A DNA stretch of 64,000 bases from Maritimibacter sp. HL-12 (lineage in GTDB: Bacteria > Pseudomonadota > Alphaproteobacteria > Rhodobacterales > Rhodobacteraceae), in NCBI RefSeq assembly GCF_900177545.1, contig NZ_FXBQ01000001.1, positions 3,318,163 to 3,382,162 on the forward strand, written 5' to 3'. The notes under the pieces are model-generated. The model had not been told where the DNA came from. It worked only from the letters and a program-made list of their open reading frames with translations, and did no database searches. The stretch's first letter is position 1, and each line of letters starts with the position of its first letter. This document shows, in pieces, positions 14,496 to 23,947 of the stretch. The position numbers and the translations under genes are program-made.

Positions 14496-15773
14496 ATGCA
14501 AGCGGCATTCCAGGGGCTGCTGGTCATCCTGATCGGTGTTGGCGCAGCCGTCGGCTACTTCTATTTCTCGAATGTCTACCTCGACAAGGTAGTGTTTCCG
14601 GCCCGCACGCAGACCGATGAAGAACTGCGCGCACGCCGGATCAAGGCACCGCTGATATCCTTCCTGCTGGTGATCGGCCTGGTGGTGATCGCCACCTTCC
14701 TGTTGCCGGTGCTGGTTGCACGCAGCATGGGCGATGTTGGCACCGCTCTCCTCGGCGGTTTTGGCGCGCTCGGCGCGCTTGCCACTTCTGCGGCGGGGCT
14801 CAACGTGCTCATCGTTGCTCTCCTGGCCGCACTCGGCACAAGGCTCCTGCTGTCGGGCGATCTGTCCGGCATCGGCCAGAACATCAACCGCGCCAACCTG
14901 ATCCGACCCTGGCTCTTTCTCGGCCCGGCGCTCTTCGCGCTCGGCCTCTACCTGGCCTACCCGGTGGTCGAAACCCTGCGCCTCAGCCTGACCGACCGGG
15001 TGCCGATCCCGGGCGGTGACGGGGCGTTCCGCTACCAGTTCGTCGGGCTCGACAACTACATCCAGATGATGGGCGAACCGAAATTCTGGGAAGCTCTGCG
15101 CAACAACTTCTTCTGGCTCCTCGTGGTGCCCGCGATGTCGACCGTGTTCGGCCTGCTGGCGGCGCAACTCACCGACCGGCTGAGTTGGGGCAACATCGCC
15201 AAGTCGATGATTTTCATGCCGATGGCGATCAGCTTCGTCGGTGCCTCGGTGATCTGGAAACTGGTCTACGATTTCCGTCCCGCCGGCAGCGAGCAGATCG
15301 GTATTCTCAACGCGTTGGTTGTCGCACTCGGCGGCGAGCCGCAAACCTGGCTCACGGTGCCGTTCTGGAACAGCTTCCTGCTGATGGTGGTGCTGATCTG
15401 GATTCAGACCGGCTTTGCCATGGTGATCCTCTCCGCCGCGCTGCGCGGCATTCCCGAGGAAACCATCGAGGCGGCCATCGTCGACGGTGCCAACCCCTTG
15501 GAGATCTTCTTCAAGATCAAGGTGCCGCAGATCGCCGGAACCATCGTGGTGGTCTGGACGACGATCACCCTCGTGGTGCTCAAGATCTTCGACATCGTGT
15601 TTGCCATGACCAACGGGCAATGGGAGACGCAGGTGCTGGCCAACTACATGTATGCCAAGCTGTTCACCTCCAACGACTGGGGCGTGGGCTCGGCGTCGGC
15701 CATAGTCATCATGCTCCTGGTGCTGCCGATCCTGATCTGGAACGTGCGCAATGCGCGCAAGGAAATGCGCTGA
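14496..15773 (+). CDS. aglF: Alpha-glucoside ABC transporter permease AglF, with N-terminal extension
   Basis: 425 residues. The C-terminal 300 are a MalF-type inner-membrane permease (LIRPWLFLGPALFALGLYLA at about 135) with the EAA loop EAAIVDGANPLEIFFKIKVP that docks on the ATPase. The first 120 or so residues add about three extra hydrophobic segments (QGLLVILIGVGAAVGYFYF, FLLVIGLVVIATFLLPVL, and a third before 130), longer than the roughly 330-residue AglF described from Sinorhizobium. A GGGGGGAGAG ribosome binding site precedes the ATG. It is followed 12 nt later by aglG. Confidence 0.92.
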   Translation: MQAAFQGLLVILIGVGAAVGYFYFSNVYLDKVVFPARTQTDEELRARRIKAPLISFLLVIGLVVIATFLLPVLVARSMGDVGTALLGGFGALGALATSAAGLNVLIVALLAALGTRLLLSGDLSGIGQNINRANLIRPWLFLGPALFALGLYLAYPVVETLRLSLTDRVPIPGGDGAFRYQFVGLDNYIQMMGEPKFWEALRNNFFWLLVVPAMSTVFGLLAAQLTDRLSWGNIAKSMIFMPMAISFVGASVIWKLVYDFRPAGSEQIGILNALVVALGGEPQTWLTVPFWNSFLLMVVLIWIQTGFAMVILSAALRGIPEETIEAAIVDGANPLEIFFKIKVPQIAGTIVVVWTTITLVVLKIFDIVFAMTNGQWETQVLANYMYAKLFTSNDWGVGSASAIVIMLLVLPILIWNVRNARKEMR

Positions 15774-15785
15774 GGGAGGCGGGAG

Positions 15786-16940
15786 ATGGACAATATCGCA
15801 GGTAAGAAATCCAGCCTGACCTGGGCCGTCAACATCTCGGTCGTCGCGCTCGTGCTGCTCTGGCTCTTCCCCACCGTCGGGCTCCTGGTCTCGTCGTTCC
15901 GCACCGCCGACCAGATCGCCACAACCGGCTGGTGGAAAGCCCTTTTCCCGGCCGAGCAGAACCTCGTGCTGCGCGCCGCCGATCCCGACGAATTCCGGGT
16001 CGAGCGCGATGGCGTTTACGTCGTCGAGGGCAACCTGTTCGATGGCGAGAGTGTCACCGGCGAGATCCGCGTCTGGGGCACGAGTTCACGCGATATCAGC
16101 GCCTATGAGCCCGGCGAGACCGCCGACATGGGCGAGGGTGAGACGATGACGGTCGGTCCCGATGGGGCCTATAGCTGGACCGGCAACGAAGACCAGATCA
16201 GCGGTCGCGGGCAAAGGGTGTTCGTCTCCGCCATGGTGCCGCCGAAATTCACCCTGGCCAACTACGATCGGGTGCTGTTTTCCGGCTCCAACACCGACTC
16301 GATGGCGAAAGCCTTCTTCAACACCCTCACGGTGACGATACCCGCCACCATCATCCCGATCCTGATCGCCGCCTTCGCGGCCTATGCGCTGGCGTGGATG
16401 GATTTCCGGGGCAGGGCGCTGCTGATCGCGGTGATCGTCGGCCTGCTGGTCGTGCCGCTGCAACTCGCCCTGATCCCGCTCCTGAAGCTGCACCTCGGCA
16501 TCGGCATCGGCAAGGGCTACCTCGGGGTCTGGCTCGCCCATACCGGCTTCGGGCTGCCGCTGGCGATCTACCTCTTGCGCAACTACATGGTCGGGCTGCC
16601 GCGCGACATCATCGAGAATGCCAAGGTGGACGGGGCGACGGATTTCCAGATCTTCACCAAGATCATCCTGCCGCTGTCGTTCCCGGCACTGGCAAGCTTC
16701 GCGATCTTCCAGTTCCTGTGGACCTGGAATGACCTCCTCGTGGCCAAGGTTTTCCTGATCGACGCCACCGGCGAGACCACGGTGATGACCAACCAGATCG
16801 TCGAACTGCTCGGCACCCGCGGCGGCAACTGGGAAATCCTCGCCACCGCCGCCTTTGTCTCGATCGCGGTGCCGCTCGGGGTGTTCTTCGCAATGCAACG
16901 CTACCTCGTGCGCGGCCTTCTGGCCGGCTCGGTGAAATAG
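15786..16940 (+). CDS. aglG: Alpha-glucoside ABC transporter permease AglG
   Basis: 384 residues, a MalG-type permease. After the first membrane helix (VVALVLLWLFPTVGLLVSSF) comes a large periplasmic insertion of about 120 residues (DPDEFRVERDGVYVVEGNLF region) typical of the AglG branch. The permease core follows, with NTLTVTIPATIIPILIAAFAA and the EAA-type loop ENAKVDGATDFQIFTKIILP. It forms the membrane channel with AglF. It has a GGGAGG ribosome binding site and is followed 8 nt later by aglA. Confidence 0.93.
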   Translation: MDNIAGKKSSLTWAVNISVVALVLLWLFPTVGLLVSSFRTADQIATTGWWKALFPAEQNLVLRAADPDEFRVERDGVYVVEGNLFDGESVTGEIRVWGTSSRDISAYEPGETADMGEGETMTVGPDGAYSWTGNEDQISGRGQRVFVSAMVPPKFTLANYDRVLFSGSNTDSMAKAFFNTLTVTIPATIIPILIAAFAAYALAWMDFRGRALLIAVIVGLLVVPLQLALIPLLKLHLGIGIGKGYLGVWLAHTGFGLPLAIYLLRNYMVGLPRDIIENAKVDGATDFQIFTKIILPLSFPALASFAIFQFLWTWNDLLVAKVFLIDATGETTVMTNQIVELLGTRGGNWEILATAAFVSIAVPLGVFFAMQRYLVRGLLAGSVK

Positions 16941-16948
16941 GACAGATC

Positions 16949-18625
16949 ATGACGGTTCAACAGGAAGCGCCAACGATGACGCATCTGGCAAAAGACCCTG
17001 ACTGGTGGCGCGGCGCGGTGATCTACCAGATCTACCCGCGCTCCTACCAGGACAGCAACGGCGACGGCATCGGCGATCTGCTCGGCATCGTCCGCCGTCT
17101 GCCCTACATCGCCTCGCTCGGGGTGGATGCGATCTGGATCAGCCCGTTCTTCACCTCGCCTATGAAGGATTTCGGCTATGACGTGTCGGATTACTGCGAC
17201 GTCGATCCGATGTTCGGCAGCCTCGCCGATTTCGACGCGGTGATCGAAACCGCCCACGTGCTCGGGCTCAAGGTGATGATCGACCTCGTGCTTTCCCATA
17301 CCTCGGATCAGCACCCATGGTTCAGGGAAAGCCGGGCCTCGAAGGACAACCCGAAAGCCAACTGGTATGTCTGGGCCGACGCCAAGCCCGATGGCACGCC
17401 GCCGAACAACTGGCTCAGCATCTTCGGCGGTTCGGCCTGGCAATGGGACGGCGGGCGCATGCAATACTACATGCACAACTTCCTGACCTCCCAGCCCGAT
17501 CTCAACTTCCACGAACCGGCCATGCAGGCAGCGCTGCTCGACGTAGCGCGGTTCTGGCTCGAACGCGGGGTTGACGGGTTCCGTCTCGACACGATCAATT
17601 TCTATTTTTGCGACAAGGAGTTGCGCGACAATCCTCCACTTGCGCCGGAAGACCGCAACGCGACCATCGCCCCGGCGGTGAACCCCTACAACTGGCAGGA
17701 ACATCTCTACGACAAGAACCGACCGGAAAACATTGATTTCCTGCGCAAATTGCGCGCCGTGATGCAGCCCTACAATGCCGCCGCGGTGGGCGAGGTGGGC
17801 GATGCGCAGCGCGGGCTCGAAATCATGGGCGAATACACCGCCGGCGATGATCTGATGCAGATGTGCTATGCCTTCGAACTGCTGTCGGGCGACCAGCCCG
17901 GCGCCGAGGACGTGGCCCGGATCATGGCGCGGGTCGATGAGGTGGCGGCGGAAGGCTGGGCTTGCTGGGCCTATTCCAACCACGACGTGAAGCGCCACGC
18001 CACCCGCTGGCAGCTTTCGCCCCCCGCGCTCAAGGGCTTCACCACCCTGATGATGTTTCTCAAGGGCTCGGCCTGCATCTACCAGGGCGAGGAACTTGGC
18101 CTGCCCGAAGCCGATGTCGCCTTCGACGATCTGCAAGACCCCTACGGCATCGAGTTCTGGCCCGAGTTCAAGGGCCGCGATGGCTGCCGCACGCCGATGG
18201 TCTGGGAAACCGACAACCGGCAGGGCGGGTTTTCGGCATCGAGCCGCACCTGGCTTCCGGTGGCGAGCGAGCATCTGCACCTCTCGGTCGAGGCTGCCGA
18301 AGCTGATCCGGGGTCGCTCCTGCACCATTACCGGCGCGCGATCGCGTTCCGCCATGCCCACCCGGCGCTGAAGTCGGGCACGATGGAGGAGGTGCGCGTC
18401 ACCGGCACGGTGCTCAGCTTCGTGCGGCGTGACGCAACCGAGGAGATCTTTTTCGCCCTTAACATGGGCGACGAGCCGGCGCGGTTCTCGCCGCCAGACG
18501 GTGACTGGCGCCCGATCGGGCTGGAACTGAACTGCGCCCAACCGGGCATCGACGGTGATCTGCACCTGGCGCATTGGCAGCCGTGCATCATGCTGCGCGG
18601 CGGCGAACAAGACGCAGAGGCGTAA
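16949..18625 (+). CDS. aglA: Alpha-glucosidase, GH13 family
   Basis: 558 residues. A TIM-barrel glycoside hydrolase of the oligo-1,6-glucosidase/alpha-glucosidase type: WWRGAVIYQIYPRSYQDSNG at the start, predicted nucleophile D214 (GVDGFRLDT), acid/base E282 (AVGEVGD), and H345-D346 (YSNHD). No signal peptide, so it acts in the cytoplasm on imported alpha-glucosides. The first ATG (16949) has a GGAC upstream. A second ATG at 16976 has a better-spaced AGGAAG and may be the true start, removing nine residues. It lies inside the transporter operon between aglG and aglK. Confidence 0.94.
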   Translation: MTVQQEAPTMTHLAKDPDWWRGAVIYQIYPRSYQDSNGDGIGDLLGIVRRLPYIASLGVDAIWISPFFTSPMKDFGYDVSDYCDVDPMFGSLADFDAVIETAHVLGLKVMIDLVLSHTSDQHPWFRESRASKDNPKANWYVWADAKPDGTPPNNWLSIFGGSAWQWDGGRMQYYMHNFLTSQPDLNFHEPAMQAALLDVARFWLERGVDGFRLDTINFYFCDKELRDNPPLAPEDRNATIAPAVNPYNWQEHLYDKNRPENIDFLRKLRAVMQPYNAAAVGEVGDAQRGLEIMGEYTAGDDLMQMCYAFELLSGDQPGAEDVARIMARVDEVAAEGWACWAYSNHDVKRHATRWQLSPPALKGFTTLMMFLKGSACIYQGEELGLPEADVAFDDLQDPYGIEFWPEFKGRDGCRTPMVWETDNRQGGFSASSRTWLPVASEHLHLSVEAAEADPGSLLHHYRRAIAFRHAHPALKSGTMEEVRVTGTVLSFVRRDATEEIFFALNMGDEPARFSPPDGDWRPIGLELNCAQPGIDGDLHLAHWQPCIMLRGGEQDAEA

Positions 18626-18637
18626 GGGGAGGGAAAC

Positions 18638-19735
18638 ATGGCGGAACTCAAACTCACGAATGTGGGCAAGACCTACGGCGGCAAGGTCGAGGTCCTCAAA
18701 GACATCAACATGGACATCAAGACCGGCGAATTGATCGTTTTCGTCGGCCCTTCCGGCTGCGGCAAGTCCACGCTCCTGCGCATGATTGCGGGGCTGGAAA
18801 AGATCACCGCGGGCACGCTGGAGATCGACGGCGTGGTGATGAACGACGTGCCGCCCTCGCAGCGCGGCATCGCCATGGTGTTCCAGTCCTACGCGCTCTA
18901 CCCGCACATGACGGTCTACGACAACATGGCCTTCGCGCTGAAGATCGCCAAGAAATCGAAGGACGAGATCGACACCGCGGTGCGCCGGGTGGGCAAGATG
19001 CTGCAACTCGACGCCCTGCTCGACCGTCTGCCGAAGGAGCTCTCCGGCGGCCAGCGCCAGCGCGTCGCGATCGGCCGCTCGATCGTGCGCGATCCGAAGG
19101 TCTACCTCTTCGACGAACCGCTCTCCAACCTCGACGCGGCGCTGCGCGTTGCGACCCGGATCCAGATCGCCGAACTCAAGGAGGCGATGCCCGACAGCAC
19201 GATGATCTACGTCACCCACGACCAGGTCGAGGCGATGACGCTGGCCGACAAGATCGTGGTGCTCGCCGACATGGGGATCGCCCAGATGGGCCCGCCGCTC
19301 GAACTCTACGAGCGGCCCAAGAACGAGTTCGTCGCCCAGTTCATCGGCTCGCCAGCGATGAACCTGTTGCCCGGCGAGATTGCCAGCACCGGCAAGGAAA
19401 CCAGGATCGACCTGCATCAAGGCCACGACGCGGTGGCCGACGTCGAAACCCAGGAGGCCGAGAAGGGGCGGGCGGTGAAGGTCGGGGTGCGGCCGGAGGA
19501 TTTCCGCGTCGCCGAGGAGGGCGATCACATCTTCTTCGAGGGCACGGTGGATTACGTCGAGGCGATCGGCGAGGTGACGTTGCTCTATTTCAAGACCCAA
19601 GGCGACGACGCCGACCCGATCATCGCCAAATTGCCCGGCATCCATGCCGACCTGCGCGGCCAGACGGTCAAGCTGACCGCCGACCCGAACAAGGTGCAGG
19701 TCTTCCACGACGGGCTCTCCCTGCGCACGCGCTGA
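18638..19735 (+). CDS. aglK: Alpha-glucoside ABC transporter ATP-binding protein (MalK/UgpC type)
   Basis: 365 residues. The ABC domain has Walker [10 protein letters not shown] (37-45), signature LSGGQRQR (135-142), Walker B VYLFDEP and the H-loop YVTHDQVEA. The C-terminal third (PAMNLLPGEI onward) is the OB/TOBE regulatory domain common to sugar importers, with the KVGVRPEDF motif. It energises AglFG. It is the last gene of the operon and is followed by a strong hairpin. Confidence 0.94.
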   Translation: MAELKLTNVGKTYGGKVEVLKDINMDIKTGELIVFVGPSGCGKSTLLRMIAGLEKITAGTLEIDGVVMNDVPPSQRGIAMVFQSYALYPHMTVYDNMAFALKIAKKSKDEIDTAVRRVGKMLQLDALLDRLPKELSGGQRQRVAIGRSIVRDPKVYLFDEPLSNLDAALRVATRIQIAELKEAMPDSTMIYVTHDQVEAMTLADKIVVLADMGIAQMGPPLELYERPKNEFVAQFIGSPAMNLLPGEIASTGKETRIDLHQGHDAVADVETQEAEKGRAVKVGVRPEDFRVAEEGDHIFFEGTVDYVEAIGEVTLLYFKTQGDDADPIIAKLPGIHADLRGQTVKLTADPNKVQVFHDGLSLRTR

Positions 19736-19756
19736 CCCTCCCGGGCGCCGAGCGCG

Positions 19757-19787
19757 CGCCCCGCCGCTTGAACCGGGCGGCGGGGCG
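19757..19787 (+). terminator. Hairpin ending the agl operon
   Basis: A perfect 11-bp GC stem (19757-19767 with 19777-19787), 9-nt loop, 21 nt after the aglK stop. No T-run follows, so it may be Rho-assisted or an mRNA-stabilising structure. Confidence 0.55.
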
Positions 19788-19830
19788 AGATACATGCCTC
19801 GGACAGACGCGATAACAAGAGGCGCCCAAA

Positions 19831-20958
19831 ATGCGCGCGGATACGCAGAACACCGTCGAGGCGATCGAGAAATCCCTGCAACTGCTCTCCAGGCGGATCG
19901 GCATGGATTCCGCCGAGCACCGTCTCGAAGAGTTCAACGCCATGACCGAAGACCCGGATCTGTGGAACGATCCCGACCGGGCGCAAAAGCTCATGCGCGA
20001 AAGGCAGGCCCTGGCCGACGCCATCGAGGGCTATACCACGATGGCGCAGGAGCTTTCGGACAACGTCGAGTTGATCGAGATGGGCGAGAGCGAGGACGAC
20101 GCCGAGGTGATCTCCGAGGCCGAGGCGGCGCTCAAGGTGCTGAAGGACAAGGCGGCCGCGGCCGAGCTGGAAGCGCTGCTCGACGGTGAGGCCGACGCCA
20201 ACGATACCTTCCTCGAAATCAACGCCGGGGCCGGCGGAACCGAAAGCTGCGACTGGGCCTCGATGCTGGCGCGGATGTATGTCCGCTGGGCCGAGGCGCA
20301 TGGCTACAAGGTGGAACTGCTGAGTGAAAGCCAGGGCGAAGAGGCGGGCATCCGCAGCGCGGCCTACAAGATTTCCGGGCACAATGCCTATGGCTGGCTG
20401 AAATCGGAAAGCGGCGTGCACCGGCTGGTGCGGATCTCGCCCTACGATTCCGCCGCGCGGCGGCACACCTCGTTTTCAAGCGTCTGGGTCTACCCGGTGG
20501 TCGATGACAACATCGAGATAGAGGTCCAGCCCAACGATATCCGCGTCGACACCTACCGCTCCTCCGGCGCGGGCGGCCAGCACGTCAACACCACCGACTC
20601 GGCAGTGCGGATCACCCACATCCCCACCGGGATCGTGGTGACCAGTTCAGAGAAATCCCAGCACCAGAACCGCGATATCGCCATGAAGGCGCTGAAATCG
20701 CGGCTTTACCAGATGGAACTCGACAAGCGTTCCGAGGCGATCAACGCCCTGCACGACGCCAAGGGCGAGGCCGGCTGGGGCAACCAGATCCGCTCCTACG
20801 TGCTGCAGCCCTACCAGATGGTGAAAGACCTGCGCACCGGCTTCGAGACCTCCGACACCCAAGGCGTTCTGGATGGCGATCTCGACGGGTTGATGGGCGC
20901 GACACTGGCGATGGGGATGTCGGGCAAGGGCCGCGCAGACGCGGAAGATCACCCCTGA
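19831..20958 (+). CDS. prfB: Peptide chain release factor 2
   Basis: 375 residues. The catalytic GGQ motif is at 248-250 ([10 protein letters not shown]). The stop-codon recognition region has SPY at 203-205 in place of the textbook SPF tripeptide, a variant I believe to be common in alphaproteobacterial RF2s. RF2 releases the nascent chain at UAA and UGA. The frame is continuous from ATG: there is no in-frame UGA and no programmed +1 frameshift as in E. coli prfB. It is apparently a separate transcription unit after the agl terminator. Confidence 0.97.
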   Translation: MRADTQNTVEAIEKSLQLLSRRIGMDSAEHRLEEFNAMTEDPDLWNDPDRAQKLMRERQALADAIEGYTTMAQELSDNVELIEMGESEDDAEVISEAEAALKVLKDKAAAAELEALLDGEADANDTFLEINAGAGGTESCDWASMLARMYVRWAEAHGYKVELLSESQGEEAGIRSAAYKISGHNAYGWLKSESGVHRLVRISPYDSAARRHTSFSSVWVYPVVDDNIEIEVQPNDIRVDTYRSSGAGGQHVNTTDSAVRITHIPTGIVVTSSEKSQHQNRDIAMKALKSRLYQMELDKRSEAINALHDAKGEAGWGNQIRSYVLQPYQMVKDLRTGFETSDTQGVLDGDLDGLMGATLAMGMSGKGRADAEDHP

Positions 20959-21084
20959 CCAAGTCTATCGGGTCGGCGCGGTCGCAGACGAAAAATCGCG
21001 CGCGCCGAGCCGCTTGACGGATGCGGCAATCTGACGCAACACTTCTCTCCAAGCGACCGGGAACTGGATCGCAGGGGGAGAGAC

Positions 21085-21885
21085 ATGACCGACGCGACCG
21101 CTAACGCCCCGTCGTCACCGCCGATCATCGGTCGCATGCAGTATTCGGATATTCCCGCCGCCCTGCGCGCAGGCTGGCGCGATTTCGCCCGCGCACCGGT
21201 GCACGGGCTGTTCTTTGCCAGTTTCTTCGTGATCGGCGGGATCCTGATCTTCCTGCAACTCGACCAGTTGGAACGCAGCTATTCGATCATTCCGCTCGCC
21301 TTCGGGTTTCCGCTGCTCGCCCCCTTTCTCGCCATGGGGCTCTACGATGTGAGCCGGCGTCTGGAGCAGGGGCGCGAACTGCCGCTCGCCGGGGTGTTGC
21401 GCGTCGTCTACCGCCAGAAGGATCGGCAATGCCCCTCTATGGCGGCGGTGATCATCGTCATCTTCATGTTCTGGGTGTTCATCGCACACATGATCTTCGC
21501 GCTGTTTCTCGGCTACATGCCGATGACCAATATCTCGACCGATCTGGCCGCGACGCTGTTCACCCCCAACGGGATCTCGATGTTGGCCTTCGGCGGCGCG
21601 ATCGGGGCGGCGATGGCGATGGTGCTCTTCGCGATCACGGTGATGGGGTTACCGCTGCTGCTGGACCGGGAGATCGACTTCATCAGCGCGATGATCCATT
21701 CGTTCCAGGCGGTGTCGGAAAACCTGCTGCCGATGCTGGCCTGGGCCTTGCTGATCGCGGTGCTGATGCTGGTGGCGATGCTGCCCTACTTCCTCGGTCT
21801 CTTCCTGGTGCTGCCAGTGCTCGGCCACGCCACCTGGCACCTCTATCGCCGGGTCATGAGTTTTGACAACCCGGGACCAGCCTGA
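21085..21885 (+). CDS. DUF2189-like integral membrane protein
   Basis: 266 residues with about six transmembrane helices (around 40-60, 68-88, 118-142, 165-190, 205-235 and 235-255). The pattern MQYSDIPAALRAGWRDFARAP followed by FGFPLLAPFLAMGLYDVSRRLEQG and RQKDRQCPSMAAVII resembles the DUF2189 family. The function of this family is unknown. A GGGGGAG ribosome binding site precedes the ATG. It is monocistronic, converging on the bactofilin gene with a shared terminator between. Confidence 0.75.
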   Translation: MTDATANAPSSPPIIGRMQYSDIPAALRAGWRDFARAPVHGLFFASFFVIGGILIFLQLDQLERSYSIIPLAFGFPLLAPFLAMGLYDVSRRLEQGRELPLAGVLRVVYRQKDRQCPSMAAVIIVIFMFWVFIAHMIFALFLGYMPMTNISTDLAATLFTPNGISMLAFGGAIGAAMAMVLFAITVMGLPLLLDREIDFISAMIHSFQAVSENLLPMLAWALLIAVLMLVAMLPYFLGLFLVLPVLGHATWHLYRRVMSFDNPGPA

Positions 21886-21914
21886 ACGCTCCCCGGCAAA
21901 CCCGCGAAACGAAA

Positions 21915-21938
21915 AAGGCCGTCCGGCGGACGGCCCTT
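21915..21938. terminator. Bidirectional terminator between DUF2189 gene and bactofilin
   Basis: GGCCGTCC (21917-21924) pairs with GGACGGCC (21928-21935) around a 3-nt loop. It is flanked by an A-run on the left and CTT on the right, so it can end transcripts arriving from the minus strand best and from the plus strand less well. Confidence 0.7.
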
Positions 21939-21971
21939 GCGATTGTCTTGGCGTGCCTGCCGCGGTGCGGC

Positions 21972-22478
21972 TCAGCTTTCGCTGCTGCTACCACCCGGCA
22001 GTTGCATCGGCTTCTTGTTGCCCGAGTTGCTCAGCGGGTCTTCCTGCCGCTGGACAGAGCCCTCGAAATGGGCACCGGATTCGATCGCGATCGTCTTGTG
22101 AACGATGTCGCCCTCGACCCGCGCGGTGGCGGTGAGGCGCACCTTGAGCCCCCGCAGGCGGCCGATGATGCGGCCGTTGACCACGACGTCGTCGGCAACC
22201 ACTTCACCCTTCACGGTGGCGCTTTCGCCCACGGTGAGCATATGTGCCCGGATGTCGCCTTCAACGGTGCCCTCGATGACGATATCGCCGGTCGATTTCA
22301 TGTTGCCCTTGACCACGAGGTCGGCCGAAAGAGACGACGCGGGCGGCTTGGCCTTGGGCGTCGTCGCCGGCACGGACACGCCGCTGCTTTGCTTCGGCGC
22401 CTCGGGGGCGGCGGCTGCGGTTTCGCTCGAAGAGCCCTGCTTGGGCCCGGGTTCATTGATCCTGCTTTTAGAAAACAT
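21972..22478 (-). CDS. Bactofilin family cytoskeletal protein
   Basis: 168 residues. A disordered Ser/Ala/Pro-rich N-terminus of about 48 residues precedes the beta-helical bactofilin core: SSLSADLVVKGNMKSTGDIV, GTVEGDIRAHMLTVGESATV, and so on to ARVEGDIVHKTIAIESGAHF. A short polar tail ends it. Bactofilins polymerise without nucleotide and often organise peptidoglycan remodelling. The start overlaps the 3' end of the upstream M23 peptidase gene by 11 nt, the recurrent peptidase-bactofilin pairing seen in other bacteria. Confidence 0.93.
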   Translation of the reverse strand: MFSKSRINEPGPKQGSSSETAAAAPEAPKQSSGVSVPATTPKAKPPASSLSADLVVKGNMKSTGDIVIEGTVEGDIRAHMLTVGESATVKGEVVADDVVVNGRIIGRLRGLKVRLTATARVEGDIVHKTIAIESGAHFEGSVQRQEDPLSNSGNKKPMQLPGGSSSES

Positions 22479-23841
22479 TTCTCGCTGCCTTGATATAGAT
22501 CATTGGGTCTATCGGTTTACCGCCCACGCGGATCTCGTAGTGGAGATGGGGCCCGGTCGACCGGCCAGTATTGCCCATATCACCGATCCTCTCGCCGCGC
22601 GAGACCCTTTGTCCAACTTTGACTTTCATGGCCGAAAGATGCCCATAGCGGGTCTCGATGCCGAACTCGTGCTTGATCTTGATCAGCCGTCCATATCCCG
22701 ACTGCCAGCCCGCGTGGCTGACCACACCATCGGCGGGTGCGTAGATCGGCGTGCCGGTGGGAGCGGCAAAATCGGTGCCCGCATGCAGCCGGCCCCAGCG
22801 GGTGCCGAAACCAGAGGTATAGCGGAACGAGCTTTTCACCGGCATTCCGAAGGGCAGCTTCTCGGCAGCGATCCGGTAGAGGTTCATCCGGTCGAGCTCG
22901 CCGAGGATCTCGTTGGCGCGCAGGGTGTCGGCGTCGGGCTCCTCGCCCTTGGTCGACAGGATCAGGGGCATCAGCGGGCCGCCCTGGCCGGAATAACCCC
23001 GCCGCACGGTTTCGAGGATGCTGTCGGTCGACATGCCCGCCGCGCTGAACATCTTGTCGAGGGGTTCGATCGAGACATTCACCGCGTCTTCAAGCTGGCG
23101 GAAAATCTGGTCGTTGCGCTCGTCGCGCAGGCGTTGCTCGAAGACGAGGTTGTCGGCAAATTCCTCGGCCTCGCTCGCCTTGCCGATCGCTGCGTCGCGT
23201 TCCGCCGCCGTCGCGTCGAGCGCCGCTGTCAGGAATTCGACCGTGGCATCGGCTTCGGCAGGCAGGCCGGGGCGTGCGCCGCCGTTTTCGCCTGCGGCTT
23301 CGGCCAGCATCGACACCACCGAGGCACGCGCTTCGTCGCGCTGGTTCACCGTGCGCCTGAGCGTCGCCTGGATCACGTTGATCCCGGTTTCCAACTCCTT
23401 GCGCCGATCCTCCGACGCAAGCAGTTCCGACTGCATCAGCGAAATCTGGTCCATCGCAAGGGTGAATCGGGCCTGCGCCGCGGTTGCCTCGGCGGCGCGT
23501 GCATCGCGCTCGGCAACCAGGGTCTGGAGGCGTTGCTCATAGAGCCGCTGATCGCGCACCGCCTGTTCGCGAGCATTGCCCGAGCCGATCGAATCCATCA
23601 GCAGAACGGCGGTGGCGATGATCGCCCAGGCCACGAAAGCGGCGCTGCCGGTCCAGGCGACGAGTTGCGTCAGCGGCGAAAGTATAATGAAGCGCGTTCC
23701 GTCTTCGGAGCGCAGGAAAACACGCTGTTCAGGAAAGCTGCGTTCAAGCTTGTGATCGAGTTTGTGTGCCAGTTGTTTAAGCAATGGCCCTGTCCGGTTG
23801 CCCCATCCCAATTGTGCGCAGGTTTCCCCGATCCTGCGCAT
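22468..23841 (-). CDS. M23 family peptidoglycan endopeptidase with coiled coil
   Basis: 457 residues from ATG 23841. A short cytoplasmic N-terminus is followed by one transmembrane helix (LVAWTGSAAFVAWAIIATAV). A long periplasmic coiled coil (about 95-260, rich in Glu/Arg/Ala heptads) leads to the LytM/M23 domain with zinc ligands in LHAGTDFA and HLHYEI. The topology matches bacterial cell-shape endopeptidases paired with bactofilins. An upstream in-frame TTG at 23928 would add 29 residues without clear benefit. No good ribosome binding site is visible at 23841, so the start is uncertain. Confidence 0.9.
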   Translation of the reverse strand: MRRIGETCAQLGWGNRTGPLLKQLAHKLDHKLERSFPEQRVFLRSEDGTRFIILSPLTQLVAWTGSAAFVAWAIIATAVLLMDSIGSGNAREQAVRDQRLYEQRLQTLVAERDARAAEATAAQARFTLAMDQISLMQSELLASEDRRKELETGINVIQATLRRTVNQRDEARASVVSMLAEAAGENGGARPGLPAEADATVEFLTAALDATAAERDAAIGKASEAEEFADNLVFEQRLRDERNDQIFRQLEDAVNVSIEPLDKMFSAAGMSTDSILETVRRGYSGQGGPLMPLILSTKGEEPDADTLRANEILGELDRMNLYRIAAEKLPFGMPVKSSFRYTSGFGTRWGRLHAGTDFAAPTGTPIYAPADGVVSHAGWQSGYGRLIKIKHEFGIETRYGHLSAMKVKVGQRVSRGERIGDMGNTGRSTGPHLHYEIRVGGKPIDPMIYIKAARNVF

Positions 23842-23947
23842 CGTGATGCGTGGATAGCGCGCCAGCCGGGGTGGGTGCAAGAATCTTCGCAAATTTTCAT
23901 CGGGTTGCTTTGCCGCACCCGGCGGCAAACCGCCGAGGTCGCGGGGG

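Noticed and set aside
16901-19795. 964-residue minus-strand frame
   Set aside because: Antisense shadow of aglA and aglK, with composition typical of high-GC mirror frames.
19831-20958. Programmed frameshift in prfB
   Set aside because: The frame is continuous without an internal UGA, so there is no recoding site here.
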